Notes: generated by a model from the sequence alone, not told the origin. DNA of 64,000 nt from Membranipora membranacea (GCA_914767715.1 OU612072.1:13082001-13146000); one strand, 5' to 3'; shown: positions 1 to 11,827, counted from the stretch's first letter. Numbers and translations are program-made.

Positions 1-300
1 CTGCTCAGATTGACTGAGCACATCAATCAACTATTGAACAAAGAGACCACAGTAACACCTGCAACAACTAACAGCACCAAGCAGGCATCCTCTTAGGATT
101 GGATGGATGAAGCAATCCAGAAGTTAGGGGAGTCAGAAAGCCTGTTGGAATGCTACGCTACGGAAAGTCACCAGGTGCCGATGAATACATTCAGAGATCA
201 TAAGAGGCGGAGGTGACAGAGTATTGCAAGCGCTTACCATTATCATAAAGAAAGCATGGTCAGATTAGGGCTGAGCATTGCAATGGATATTTTTCCCTTT
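1..300 (+). mobile_element. Fragment of a non-LTR retrotransposon reverse transcriptase
   Basis: Two short stretches in different frames resemble the start of a LINE reverse transcriptase domain. From about 153 one frame reads LRYGKSPGADEYIQRS and then hits a stop. From 209 another frame reads GGDRVLQALTIIIKKAWSD and then a stop. Together they fit the family pattern GKSPG-D followed by a GG-D-(V/L)L--L--IIKKAW block, so I read this as one decayed element with a frameshift and stop codons. It is not the element at 1,498-5,870, which lies on the other strand. The window starts inside it. Confidence 0.5.
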
Positions 301-1497
301 GGAATTACATTTAGAAACGAAATGGAATTGAGACTTATTCCCAATTGGTGGTTATTGAAGTTAGCGTCCAAAAGTATATATAAGCATTGTTCAATGGACT
401 TTGAGTGACTTGCACGGTAAAAGCAGAATAAGATTTTGGTATTGGCGCAGCCCTAAAATGAGGAAAAATCAAAATTTAGTCTTAAGAGATGTTTTCCATT
501 GTTTGTCCATAACTAAAAAAAGTCACCTTCAAGAGTAAGTAGCTGGGAAGATTTGGTCAAAAGTTGGTGTGCCTAGCTGAAGCAGGACTGGAAATATTGG
601 AAAGAAAAAAATCATATTTGTTAACCATTGGCAATGATAGCGTTTTAATTCACTGTGTTAACAACTGCTTCAGGTCCACAAAAAAAAAGACCACTTTCTT
701 CTCAACTCTTGATCTAAGAACCCTTTGCTTAGATTACTGGACAGACGAAGGTGTAAAATTCATGAAATATTGCAATGCTGCTCTCCTGCACAACTATTAT
801 TAAGAAATCAGCATCGCAGGAAATTCAAACGTGTAAATATATAAATTGCATGATAAAGGTTGTGTCGATGGTAATAATATCAATTAATTCATTACATCCT
901 AACTAATACAGTGACCATATTATTTAGTGCTGATCTTTGCACTATTACTGCTGCAATATGAAGATCAGTTGCCAGTCGGTGGTAGTCAGCTGCATACTCT
1001 TAGCGGATCTTAGCTTACGGCTGCCGAATGTTTTCATTGCAGTTTTTCTCTTTTTTTGAGTTACAGTGTTCACACCACCAGATTAGTTTGTCTGCTGTTA
1101 TAGACTGACACTGAATAGGACTTGTTGAATAAAGTCAGGAAATTGCAGATGTACCTTGACAGTTGGTGAATCAGGAGCAGAAGATTAAATGTCATCACTA
1201 GTATATCAGCTTCCATATGTTTTGTCTCTACATCATCTAATAAGTCTGTCTCCATTTCTCCTTATAATAATGTAGACGATGAAGACACATATGGTTCCAT
1301 TATATTGCTTGTATTATATCATCTACTCCATAGACGTTTTCCTCAAAGTCCACAATCTCCATCTACTTTCTTGTATATTCAACACTATCAGTCTCATCTT
1401 CTGAAGGTGTGAAGTTCTCTCCTCACTCGATTAGGCACCAATTGTTGGATCAGGAAAGATCACGAATTTCACTGCTGGCAGAGTTCATATCAGATTA
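301..1497. other. No gene recognised
   Basis: I see no convincing coding exon here. The longest open stretches are short and unlike known proteins. On the minus strand, around 1,435-1,450, TTGGTGCC precedes a leader-like stretch, which might be the primer-binding region of an old LTR element. I see no gag or pol to back this up. Confidence 0.4.
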
Positions 1498-1769
1498 CTT
1501 TATTTATTTATTTATTGAGGTTTTCTAAAAGTTTATAATTAAAGCAAATTAAAAATAACTTGTTGACCTCACACACATTAACATAGATACAAAAAATGAC
1601 TTGAATAAAAAGATATAAGTGATAGGGTGTTACATACTATATAGTGTGTAGGATAATGGAAGCATGGTATCATAAATTGAATGAATAAGATGAAAAAAGA
1701 AAAGAAGAAACAGAGAGTGGCAAACAAAAATACAATGATAAGGCTTGGTTGATTTAGTTACAAATGTAT

Positions 1770-4393
1770 GAAAATATTTAAAAAGGCTGATTTGTCTAGG
1801 TTTGATCTAAATGAGGGTCTAATTATTGCACAGTTGCTACGATTTGATCGTGTATGTCTGTTTGATTTGCTAACGAGATGAAGTATGTGCTTGGATACAC
1901 GGCCTTTATGGACCCTCGATTTGACAAAATTGTGAAAAAGAAAATTCCTCCTACTGTGGAGAGTGTAAATTTAGGAGCAAGCGGCCAGATGTTTTGGGGC
2001 TGAAGTTATGATTCTGATTGCTTTATTTTGTACTTTTTCAAATGTATCTGAATTTATGGCTAAACCATCAAGGTACAATGATGAGCAGTATTCTACTATA
2101 TGTCTGATCAGTGATTTGTAAGTCTTCTACTGTCATGTATTTTCTTAGTTTTGATAACAAGTAGACCATTTTGTTTGCTTTAGATGCGGTGGCATATGCC
2201 TGAGGGGTTAAACTAAGTTCTGAATCAAGAATAACTCCAAGAAGATTGAGCGAATGCTTGGATTCTATTTTCAATTTGTTTATTTAGATTTGGTAAAAAT
2301 CTTCTACTTTCCTATTTTAGAAAATACAGTATTTGGTTTTGGATAAGTTGAGTTGAAGGAGATTGTTTGAATACCAATTTGATACTTCTCTCATCAACGT
2401 CTCAGATTTATCCATTAAGGTAGGGATATCTGTTGCTGTGCAGTAAATAACGGTGTCATCAGCGTAAGCGAATGCAGTTTTGTGCTTGTTAGGGAGATCA
2501 TTGATAGCAAGATTGAATAAGATTGGACCTAGAACACTTCCTTGGGGTACTCCACATGTAATCGGTAGTGCACTGGACTGATCATGATCAACTTTCATGA
2601 TTTGGGTTCGATGTGAAAGATAAGATGTGAATAATTTTGTTGTTGACTCTGCAAAATTTAGTCGCTTTAAAGTGTGGATGAGTTGTCCATGATTTAACGC
2701 GGCAAATGCTTTACGTACGTCCAAAGAGAGTGCACCCATGATATTCGGTTGAGGGTTGTCTAGCGTTGTTCTCCAATTTTGTAAAATAGAAAGTAGTAAC
2801 TGTTCACTGGAATGGTGCTTACGAAAACCAAATTGTCGCTCTGAGAGTATTCCATGTGTTTCGATAAAGATCATAATTCTATTTTTCATATCTAGCTCAA
2901 ACACCTTTGATATGATTGGCAGACTGGAAATTGGTCTGTATTTGCAAGGGTCTGTTTTATCGCCCTTCTTAAACAGTGGGGTGACCAGGGCTGTTTTTAG
3001 GCAGTCAGGGAATATTGATTTCTTGTAGCATTCGTTAATGATCAGGGCTATGGGAAGTGCTAATAGGTCTGCAACAGTTTGGTACAGGGAAGCTGGAAAC
3101 ATTGTCAAGCCACCACGTTTATTTGGTTTGAGGGACTTTATCAGTTTGTAGATTGTTTCGCTCTCAACATATGTGAAAGAGAAACTTGGACCATGGAAAA
3201 GGTCAGGTTGTGGATCGATCTTAGGAATAAAAACCGATTGTCCAGCAACCGTGGTTAAATATCTATTAAGGGCATTTGCCTTGTCAGAGTATGAGGTGTA
3301 GGTAGAGTTTTGATAGCTAATTTTCTCGATTTGATCAGAGGATTTCTTCTTTCCCGTCAGTGATTTCAGGCAGGTGAAACAACTTTTTTCATCTTTAGAC
3401 AACGAGTCATTTATAAAGTCTTTCTTAGCATTCCTAATTTCATTTGTAACAAAGTTTCGAAACTTGTTGAATTGTTTGACCTGCGCTGTAGCCGGATTAG
3501 TTATATCCTTGAATACCCTCTTGTGAAATTTGTTTCTTAAATTAATGAGATGCTGAATATCAGGGAAAAGCCACTGGTTTTTAGCCCCTCGCACTCTTTT
3601 TGTTTTAACTGGAGCATGCTTGTCAATCAGGCCAGAGATGAAGTTTTCAATATTTTCCATGCGGTGATGCAATGATTTGTTCATTTCAGTTGCTGTTTGC
3701 AGTAGTGGAAGTTTCGAACAGTCATTATATAATTCCTCATGATTAATGCTGTGAATATTTCTGGTTCTAATTAGTTTGCGTGGCTGTTTTATAGCATGAT
3801 GTTGATAAATTACTAAGTATGTGGCATAGTGATCAGAAAGTGATCTATCGCATGTCAGGATCTTGCAACTATTAATGCTAATGTCACTGTTCACATAGTT
3901 GTGGTCTAATAAGCTTTCCACTCTAAATGGCTAATGTATGAAATCCCTTTAACTATTAATATTAATATTAATATATACCATTAATATTAAAATCTCCTAG
4001 TAGTATAAATTTATGGCCAACATAATGGTTTTGATGTAGAATTGAGCTCATCATTATAATGAATTCGGTTTTGTTAGCATCAGGGGGAAGATAAATTGAT
4101 CCGATGATGTAGCCGTGTTGGTTGTTTGTGGAAGGTATTTTTATCCAAACCGAGTCACAAAATTAGGACAGTTTAACACTTAATTGACTTATTATACAGA
4201 ATTTATATGAAGATTTTACAAAGAGTGCAGCACCACCTCCCCGGGTTTTGGTTGTAGATTTTCTGTCACATCTAGCGATTGAGAATCCAGACAAGTCAAC
4301 AAGACTATCTGGAATATCAGGAGTGAGCCATGTTTCAGAAACAGGAAAAATGTCGGTTGACTTAGAAAGATTGAGGCTTTCATAATAAAACAT
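1770..4393 (-). pseudogene. LINE ORF2: endonuclease plus reverse transcriptase, broken
   Basis: The endonuclease part shows SETWL and RGGGAALFVKSS (4,163-4,393), then GSIYLPPDANK and LLGDFNI in another frame (about 3,980-4,130), then SLSDHYATYLVI at the start of the long open frame 2,317-3,921. That 534-residue frame holds the reverse transcriptase: PLFKKGDK, RPISSLPIISKVFE, RQFGFRKHHSSEQ, GVPQGSVLGPILFNLAINDLP and the catalytic YADDT. After a stop near 2,317 the C-terminal part continues as LNLLGVILDSELS (2,068-2,274) and further degraded sequence to about 1,770. At least three breaks separate the pieces. It would have nicked target DNA and copied the element RNA by target-primed reverse transcription. 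Confidence 0.88.
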
Positions 4394-4556
4394 CTTTTTA
4401 TATAATGACCTTGTGCTGTAGAAGTCTCAAATTGTTGCTGGATGCAGGCTTCATGTCAGATAGGGAGCTAATAGTATTCCATATGCGGTTATGGTAGCAG
4501 AGACTTCGTTCATCAATGTTAGACGAGTTTATTGATGCTTCGTTTCTTAGCTTAGA

Positions 4557-5779
4557 TTAGCCATTGTAGGTCCTTGGAGGGAAGACGTACGGTTTCTCTA
4601 CTCGAAACAAAAGCTGATGCTTATTAAAGATAATGCCGTTTGCCAGTGCATTTCCTAGCTGTGTTTCATCATTGAAGTTTACTTTTACAGTTCGTAGAGG
4701 GTTAGTGCCATCTTTGGTCCTCATTCGGTACACTATAGCCTCTTTGAATACTGTTTGGACCTCTTGTAGGAGGTCTTCATTGATTATGTAAATAGGAACA
4801 TCTTTGATGATGCCAACATGTTGGCTCGGTTGAATGGGTCGTCTGGCTGATGACCCTCCAAGTGCTTCAGCTTCCCATTTTTTTATTATTTTATCTACTT
4901 GTTCAGGTTTTGTTATCTGTATTATGAATTTAGGGTCTGCCGAGTTGAACTTGTATCGCTTGATAAAGTCAATCATCGTTGGTCCGTTTAATTTGCCGAT
5001 TGCTTTTCTCACGTCATCCTGACTGATTGTTGTGAAGTCCTGTTTTGTACTGTGTATTTTGAAGCATTTTTCATGGTCAAATTCAGGGGTAGATTTGTCA
5101 GTATATTGACTTTTTGTTGTTTTTGTACGGCGCTGATATTGACGTTGTTGTTGTGTTTGTTGCTGCTGTTGCTGCTGTTGTTGCTGCTGTTGTTGCTGCT
5201 GTTGTTGCTGTTGCTGCTGTTGTTGTGTCTCTTGAGGTTGTTCTCGTTGGTTGAGAGATGATATTGGTTTCTTTGTTCAGTGAAAGCTGACTTAGGCGGA
5301 ATAGGTGGTTGGATATTTCTCATTACTGCCTGACGATATTCAGCTGGGGGTGAGGAGACTTTGTCAAGTTTGGCCTCCATCATGTCTAGTTTCTCTGACA
5401 TGACTTGAACTGCTCTCTCAATGGGGTTTTCATTTGGTATAGAGAATGCTTCTAGCTTAGCTTGCATCTGCTCTAGTCTGCCAGACATAATTTCGATGAT
5501 GCTCAGCATTTTCTGGCATGATTCGCAGTGGTCCAGGTCAGACTCTGCTTGCAGTGAATAAGTGTCCGTGTTCTCTGTTGTCATCGTGGAAAGCGGTGTA
5601 GAAGGGCCTGTGGATGTTGATGCTTTGTTGCTGTTGCTGCTGAAAGCAGTTTTTTGGCAGTTTGATGATTTTATTACTGATATACATCCTTGGGCAAATT
5701 CCCCTGGCAACTGGTAAATTGTAACGTAACTCCCAATCGTAACTGCACACATGTAGCTGTTCTCTTGCAAAACCGGCAC
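4557..5779 (-). pseudogene. LINE ORF1 (nucleic-acid-binding protein), frameshifted
   Basis: This lies just 5' of the endonuclease on the same strand. The N-terminal half (5,009-5,779) has a CESC motif, two stretches rich in M, L and E with coiled-coil character (around MLSIIEIMSGRLEQMQAKLE), and a long Asn/Ser run encoded by a trinucleotide repeat. A frameshift near 5,030 leads into the C-terminal half (4,557-5,012), which contains GIIKDVPIYIINEDLLQEV and LRTVKVNFNDE, like the RRM-type domain of Jockey/CR1 ORF1 proteins. Such proteins bind the element RNA. I see no CCHC knuckles at the C-terminus, so it may be truncated or of a type that lacks them. Confidence 0.7.
5143..5226. repeat. TTG/CTG trinucleotide microsatellite inside LINE ORF1
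   Basis: About 85 bp of alternating TTG and CTG triplets. On the minus strand in the ORF1 frame it encodes an Asn/Ser run; on the plus strand it gives a meaningless poly-Leu frame. Confidence 0.9.
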
Positions 5780-5870
5780 TGTCCTTTAAACTGACCTGTA
5801 TAGATAGGTCATAAAAACAGAAAAGGGTGGGATGATACGTCATTATTTTGATGGCCAACTTCCCCATTTA

Positions 5871-6636
5871 GATGGTAATGAATTGTCAACGATTGAAAGA
5901 TAAAGCGATGAGTAAAATAATTAATCAGATGAGGACAATAGCAACTATGACAGTGCAGTATACACCCAAAAGTCACGACCTTTGAGTGTGATGCATACAG
6001 TGTATTCGACAAAGTATCAGTAGTTAACCCATAATATCTAAATCTAAGTTGCAGTAGTGTGGATTAAGAGTGGAATATTTATGTCATGTACAATCCAATC
6101 AACAAGCACCTAGATTGTATGATGAGTTAAATCATAACAAACAAAAACCTTAAGTTTTTTCCCAAGTGTGTTTAGAAATGTTCTACATTTTTTAACTAAA
6201 ATAAGTTTTATCCTAATCAATTAAGGTTTTATGGGGCTTTGTTCAGAGACAGCTAGCCGACTCACAAAGTACTAAACTGATTGTTGCCATGCTGCGTATC
6301 AAGGTTAACTGTTTTAGTCTCTGGGTGATCTGCTTGTAAAATTTCACCAAAGATTCCCCTACAACACCTAGTCAATTTGATTTCCAGGCTCTTAATTGCC
6401 CTCTAGCTCTTGGCGGCCGGGGCTCCGTCCCGAACACAGTTGAGGGTGGAGTTTAGCTATAGAAAAGGCATGTGATAGTTGACCCTCCCATCAAACAAAA
6501 CAAGTTTTCAATGCTCTTAGTTATTTATTATAGCAGACCCTTGTAAAATTTCTACCCAAGCTATCATTTCCTTGTCTTTTTATGAAGTAAGGTTTTCAGA
6601 TGCGCATCAACATTGGTTGCAGCAATAATTTTTAGG
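5871..6636. other. No gene recognised
   Basis: This is AT-rich intergenic sequence between the LINE and the secreted-protein gene at 6,637. I see no exon, repeat or RNA gene that I can name. Confidence 0.4.
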
Positions 6637-7266
6637 TATAAAAGCAAATGAGCATTTTAACAATGGCCATTCAACTGACTTTGGTTTAAGAAGAGTAAAG
6701 TAAATACCCTTTCTGTTCTAAAATTCACAACAATGTCTTCCAAGTTGGTGTTAGCGGGTGAATATTAAAAGTTTGCTGACAATGCTAAATTATTTTACCG
6801 GACATTGCTGACTTATTGCTACTTTATGGTTGGCTAGATTCAAGTGATATGTGTGCAAGTGTTCACCAATTGTTATATTGCTAGAATTGGACAATAACCA
6901 AGAGTATGATATGCAATTCTTTGCTATTGTAGTCTTCATTCTGGCTTTGATCGGCTCAAACATGGCTCGTCAGGAGAAAGTGAGGGCTTACTTTGAAGAA
7001 CATTGATCTGCATATTGGGAAACACTGGTGCTGTACTGTGATATCGAGTCGTATTTTGTAAGTTATATTACTAATCTAAATTACTGACCCATATCAGATA
7101 AAGGGTGTTGAGAATATTTATGTGACCGACAGGAATTAAGTTGAGTACACTCCAACCACGTTATTATTTGTCTTTGTAGATTACTGCAGCAACTTCACTG
7201 AGACTGTATATGTCACTGACAAGTATAGGAAGCTGCCATAACTTTCTTGAATCACGCCTCCGTCCT
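6637..7266 (+). pseudogene. Small secreted-protein gene or pseudogene with an in-frame TGA
   Basis: A TATA box (TATAAAAG, 6,637-6,644) is followed by a possible noncoding exon ending at GTAAAG (donor at 6,695). An acceptor at 6,884 precedes ATG 6,911, which opens a signal peptide MQFFAIVVFILALIGSNMA. The frame runs to TGA at 7,004-7,006, then stays open as SAYWETLVLYCDIESYF up to a consensus donor GTAAGT at 7,058. The next exon, 7,180-7,266, has an acceptor (TTTGTAG) and donor GTAAGT, is in phase 0 and reads ITAATSLRLYMSLTSIG and CHNFLESRLRP. Using the earlier donor GTGAGG at 6,980 would skip the TGA and keep phase 0, so it need not be dead. The layout matches the six-cysteine genes, but the sequence is unrelated. 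No later exon was found. Function is unknown. Confidence 0.45.
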
Positions 7267-7514
7267 GTAAGTATTGAATGATATGAGATATCTGCCATCT
7301 ATGTTGCCATATCAAAATTGGCAGAAAACAATATATAAACAGAGAGACTTTAAATTGAGAATGTGTGTATCCAAAAAATGCTGAGACATTACGATGCTGC
7401 TGCGTAAAGCAACACCAAGCGCACTTAGGCCATCGGTGGACATCAGATATAAACTGGATTGGTTTTCAGGTTATCTTTGAGGTCCCAAAGTTTTCCATAA
7501 ACCAAATTGCATCG
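7267..7514. other. Left border zone of the array
   Basis: Homology with the D-unit downstream arm starts near 7,515 (matching about 45,478 in inverse orientation). The stretch before it matches nothing else in the window. Confidence 0.4.
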
Positions 7515-7539
7515 TATCATAAATAATACCAATAGCAAT

Positions 7540-7745
7540 GGGGGTAGCCGTGGTGCAATGGGTGGGGAAAGGGTCTTTCAATCAAGAGGTCTGGCATACA
7601 ATTCCTGGTGGATTGTGGTGGTTTCAGGAAGGGCATCCCACCTTAGATGCTTCCATGTCACAATAGGATACTGTCTGTAGATCTGCGATGATAAAGGAAA
7701 AAAAACTGAGGATGCATCAAGGTTTCCCACAGGGTATCGAGACTA
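7540..7745 (+). mobile_element. tRNA-like SINE, first copy
   Basis: The sequence starts with GGTAGCCGTGGTGCAATGGG, like a tRNA A box, followed some 40 bp later by a decayed B-box-like GCATACAATTCC. It ends near a run of A. A second copy lies inverted at 45,240-45,455, with a better B box (GCATTCAATTCC). Both sit at the same place in the downstream arm, so they were copied with the unit. A SINE is my reading; no target-site duplication is visible. Confidence 0.4.
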
Positions 7746-7841
7746 ATTATTGACTTGAATTTTTAATGAGTAATTTTGTTTAGATCTACCATCACAATTA
7801 AATGCTTTTAGTTCTGTCCCTCAATTATATTAAATTCAAAC

Positions 7842-8480
7842 ATGACATTGGTGATGTAAGAAGTTATGTATGGCCATGATCAGTGTCCTCCCTCATAATC
7901 CCATGGTTGAAAGTAACATATGCATGCGAGCCCTGCTGGTTGAGAAACATTTTAGCTCTGGCAAAGCTCATTCTCGTGTCAGATGCAACCTGGGTTACAA
8001 TGTTACTGATTGGGTCTGCAATAAAAATATCTTATGAAACTGTTTCACTAATCAAAATCACAATCAAACTTCACATATCCCATACAATCACATAATAATG
8101 AGGATTAACATATCTCATTTTAATTACACCTTGCAAATGTTGCATTTTGCATAGCGCACAGAGCATGACGTATATTGCATATCACATACCGCATTTAGCA
8201 TGACGTATATTGCATATCACATACCACATATCACGTATTCCATAAAGTGGTTCTCTTACACTGCATAAACATTCCACATATCGAGTATAACGCTGCACAG
8301 CTCGACCAGTAACTGCTAAACTGCTGTTTAGTAGGGTTGTCTGCCTAAGATCTATGTAAAGGAATAGTATTTTAAAGTTGTTTAGCTGCGTGACAATCTG
8401 TATGATATTGTTCTCAAGGTTTGATAACAAGGCTAATCTGGAGTGGCTAGATTGAATACTACTAACTTTCACACAAAAAC
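7842..8480 (-). pseudogene. Broken copy of the D/E-spacer gene exons
   Basis: On the minus strand an acceptor (ATTGCAG, exon from 8,015) leads into PISNIVTQVASDTRMSFARA and on to DTDHGHT, then an in-frame TAA at 7,864-7,866. The donor after it is lost (TCAT before GTTTGA, where the D/E copy has TCAG). The exon matches 44,970-45,143 almost base for base, but no partner for the last exon (45,876-45,997) is found to its left. Further up, 8,182-8,472 matches 44,535-44,830, including a short cysteine-bearing piece (RYVECLCS). The stop, lost donor and missing last exon make this a pseudogene. Confidence 0.6.
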
Positions 8481-8494
8481 TGTTTTGAGTTGCT

Positions 8495-9326
8495 CAGTCC
8501 TCCATTAAAGGTGTTCAAAATAATCAGATCATACAGTTATCAATATTTTGTAGTTCAATAATATCAAATACGAATATTGGTCATTATTACTTATCTGCAA
8601 AGTGACGTTGTTACCTCTCAACAACCAAACCCGCACTGATTAGCAGTGCCACACATTATACAAAATACCCAATACAAATAAAGCTACCCACGGTCAGAAC
8701 GATGCAACAGATAGCAAATTGCAGCAAGCTGGCTAGCATTCCAAGGCAATGAGTAAAGCATGCATGCACTGTAACACAACGCAGTTACACTCCCCCCTTC
8801 GCAAAGAATCCACACCTATGGCAACTTCAATGTTTTCACTAACCTATGTACCCAAACCTACAACTTGGGGTCCGGAGATAATCTGAGATACTAAGTCAAC
8901 AGTCATTTCAAAACGGAGAAACACAGCACACCATAGGTTTTTGGGTAATTTTCTCTGCGGAGAACATGGTTAATACTTACAATACAAACAACGCAATAAT
9001 ACATAATATAATATATAAGGTATGCAAGGAAATCACCCTTGGGTAAGCGTCACATCCGATATGTACTGCTCAGCATTTGGTATCAGTAGCACCAGTTTAT
9101 GTACTGGTCGCTCAAGGTATGATGCTTATACCGAGTTAGCACAAAGGGAGAAGTCACCAACTCTGAGCTAGACTTGCTTGACAAGCCCAGCATGGCTAGG
9201 AATCAAGTCAGAGATGCGAGAGAGCCTACACTGGCCTCAGCACACATTATCATCAATAAGCATTACTACATCATCCACACTGAAATGTGTTATCCAAATT
9301 AGTTAAACGCCTATAATGGAGCGCTG
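8495..9326 (-). repeat. Inverted-repeat-flanked element holding a BEL/Pao fragment, unit A
   Basis: The left end starts CAGTCCTCCATTAAAGG and the sequence up to about 8,640 is the inverse of the ~145-bp arm best seen in unit D. The far arm is shortened to about 40 bp (TTAAACGCCTATAATGGAGC, ending 9,326). Inside lie the pol tail and a polypurine tract (reverse strand near 8,790-8,800). It could be a DNA transposon that caught BEL sequence, or a folded remnant of the retroelement. Confidence 0.5.
9068..9272 (-). pseudogene. BEL/Pao pol C-terminal fragment, unit A
   Basis: Minus-strand translation gives VVMLIDDNV, LSRISDLIPSHAGLV and SYLERPVHKLVLLIPN with several stops. This is the pattern of the C-terminal domain of BEL/Pao polyproteins (DUF5641-type: DDN, GQW-LGRI, VRPVHKL-LL). 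Homologous fragments lie at the same place in units B, D, E and F. Confidence 0.75.
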
Positions 9327-10616
9327 AGGTGAGCACTTATTTTTAAGACACTACACGGTGTCAAAAAAAAACTCGGCTTGACAAATAAAAAACTACTGTC
9401 CTTTTTGACATTCTAAATGAGTGATGGGCTCAATCTTACTGAGTTAAGCTCTAACTGCTGCATATGCATGTTGATGGGCCAGTTTCACTTCGATGATATT
9501 AGTGTTGAGGGATTTTCATTGAATTTGGTTGAGATTTGTTGTGAAGATGGTTGAGGTTTGTAGTTGTTTCTCTTGATTATATTAGGAGATTTGATGATAG
9601 CAGTGATATGACGAACTGTGTCTAGAAGTAGTTTAAGACAGTAGTAGGTGTGTCAATATCCAAGTTGGTTGAGATTTGTTGTGAAATTGGTTGAGATTTC
9701 TCGTGATTGTATTCTTAGGTGTGATGGTAGCAGTCATGTGATGAACAGGAACCAGAAGTGATCAGGAATGGTATACCGCAGGTGATATGATAATTATATA
9801 ATATTGTCATCATTGTAGTATTTAATCGATCTGAAGTTCGGTCATTATTGAAGGGGGGAGGGGGATAAGCATGATTAAAATCCCCCAAACCATATTAGGT
9901 CATTCTCTAAAATGATAATGCTGTCAACCAGGGTTGATTTATAAAATAGAAATTTAATGCAAAAATCATAAATACGAAACTTAAGTCAGCCTCGTGACAA
10001 TGAGTCGCTATTCTTGTATACACATGCTGTCTCGATGCCTGGCGCTTGAGATTGATCAGTCAATAGCATCAGTAAATGAATTAAACTGCTGGGTCGATGC
10101 TGTTATGTATTCAATTTAATCAGTTAATACAATCTCATTATTAAATTAAATTGCTGGGTTATGTTATTCAACAACAGATTCAATTAGTTAACAAAATCTA
10201 CTAATGAAATACAATGCTTGGTTATGTTAGACCGTTCAGATGATCAGTGTTTCAGTTCACATTAAACTGATGTAAACTAACTGATCCGAACTTTAGCACA
10301 GGGCTTGTTGTCTGTGTCTAAATCAACATTTTTCAAACCAGAGTAGCTCTATGACTGGCATGCTAAGAATATTGATAGAATATTTGGCCAAGAAAGAAGT
10401 TATTTGAGATGTACATCTGCCATTATATTAGGGAATTTTCGCTAACTGACACTTATGTGGAAATCAATAGCATATTTTTGGTGAATCTCAATTAGTCATT
10501 ACTATAATTATAGTTATCTCCAAGACAACCGATATCAAAAACATTTTGGGTTCACTCATTTCATTTATTTAACACAAAGAGAACGAGTTACAGAACTATT
10601 TGTTCCACTGTGTTGC

Positions 10617-11238
10617 TTAATATTCAGAGCACCCACAGTATCGAAGTCTGCCAGCTGACTCTGCTCGGCAATGCCCTGCATCACAGAATTCTGTACATTC
10701 AAGTCTCGCTCGATTATACTGTCTACCAAGGTTTTGGCATCTGTTACGCTCTTTCTGATATGCTTCCTCGGATTCGTAAGTGCTTCCTGAAAAATCGAAC
10801 AAATACCATGAGATATTTTCCATTCCACTCAATTGCGTATACATCTATTAAAATGCCAAAATCTCAAGTTGTTAATGTTCTGTCATTCAAAGAAGAAGGG
10901 GCTAGCAAGCTAGCTAACAAAAATTAATTTGATGAATAGGTGACTCATTTCATGGCCGTCTATAACATACAACACTGACACTGACAGTTATAGACTGATC
11001 AACGGGGAGAGGTAATAGCTCTTCGAAGTCAAAGTTCACAGTAGAACGCGAATATTTAGCAGAAAAAAAGCAGGCAACTCAACACCATTTTCCTAGAAAG
11101 AAATACTTATTTTTTCGTTTTAGTGTGGTCTTATTAGTTTCTGTAGTAAGGAGAGAAATTTGGTTAATTTTAAGTCTCACCTTGGGCAACAGCGCAGAAC
11201 ACCACAACAAACATGCATATAATAATAGTGCTCTTCAT
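10617..11238 (-). CDS. Six-cysteine secreted peptide, copy A
   Basis: Coding exons are 11,181-11,238 (58 nt; exon 2 begins at 11,252) and 10,617-10,786 (170 nt), joined in phase 1. A noncoding exon 1 lies at about 11,751-11,804, with donor GTGAGT. The precursor has 75 residues: signal MKSTIIICMFVVVFCAVAQ, then a mature part with cysteines at 36, 50, 54, 59, 70 and 72. The C-x3-C and C-x1-C pairs recall defensin-like CS-alpha-beta peptides, although the C3-C4 loop (4) is short and the C4-C5 loop (10) long for that fold. The mature part starts acidic (STYES) and has a basic middle. AATAAA is at 10,564-10,569. Intron 2 is only 394 bp because a ~200-bp block present in other copies is deleted. 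Role unknown; secreted defence or signalling peptide is an inference. Confidence 0.82.
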
Positions 11239-11827
11239 TATCTGTTTCTTCTCTGTAAATAAAGAAAATTTGACACTGGGGACTTAACAAGTTAAAACAA
11301 TTTGTCTAATGAAACTACAATGCGGGATGCAATCATTTATAGACAATGTTATGAGTTATACTGTGATGCATCCGATCCTGATCTTACAAATGAGCGTTGA
11401 GTGAACTGCAAAATCAAGGCAAGACCTACAATCTGGTTCAGTCACGTTATGGAAAGTGTTTGTGTTTCTGATTTGGTAAAACCTGTTAAATCTTTGATAT
11501 AAAGCGAATCAAGCGCCACGAATTGTGTAATAATGAACCCGTCTGACCAAATTAAAATAGCATAGTATGAGTTTAGAAAGCAATATTAACAAATCACGGC
11601 CAACACAATACACCGAATAGCCAACAAATAATTCCAATATGGAACAGTTTACGACTTATAGGGAATGCTGGTGGTGAGTTAGCCATTAAAATAATGTCAT
11701 TCAAAAAAAATTGTTCAACTCAAGTAGTTTTGAGAGATACATTGACTCACCTCTCTTCTGTTCTCTGTCAAATGTGCAACTATGCAGTTTGAAGGAAAGA
11801 CAAGTGAACACTGAAGCTTTCCAGGAT

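Larger units (their letters stand above)
1498..5870 (-). mobile_element. Degenerate CR1/Jockey-group LINE, nearly full length
   Basis: Read on the minus strand the order is ORF1 (about 5,780 to 4,557), an apurinic-type endonuclease (about 4,400 to 3,800), reverse transcriptase (about 3,600 to 2,317), a C-terminal region (to about 1,770) and a 3' end of repeated TAAA units at 1,498-1,520. A simple-repeat 3' tail and an ORF1 with an RRM-like domain followed by an endonuclease/RT ORF2 are typical of CR1/Jockey-group LINEs. Several frameshifts and stops show that it cannot move by itself now. The 5' limit is uncertain and set where ORF1-like sequence ends. Confidence 0.85.
7515..10563 (-). repeat. 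Downstream arm of unit A
   Basis: This stretch, read on the minus strand, is homologous to the regions following genes B, D, E and F. Outward from gene A it holds a conserved block with a 14-bp palindrome (ACTATAATTATAGT-like), a stretch rich in TTGGTTGAGATTTGTTGTGA repeats (about 9,520-9,720), a BEL/Pao pol tail and LTR start (8,789-9,272) inside inverted repeats, then the broken exons and SINE listed separately. It is the most complete downstream arm together with that of D. Confidence 0.75.

Noticed and set aside
5052-5261. Poly-leucine protein on the plus strand
   Set aside because: It is the reverse reading of the trinucleotide repeat in LINE ORF1.
10610-10927. Open frames of about 97 codons antisense to exon 3 in all six units (for example MLLNIQSTHSIEVCQL)
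   Set aside because: They lie on the opposite strand of a well-supported exon, run on into the intron, and are explained by shared descent of the units.
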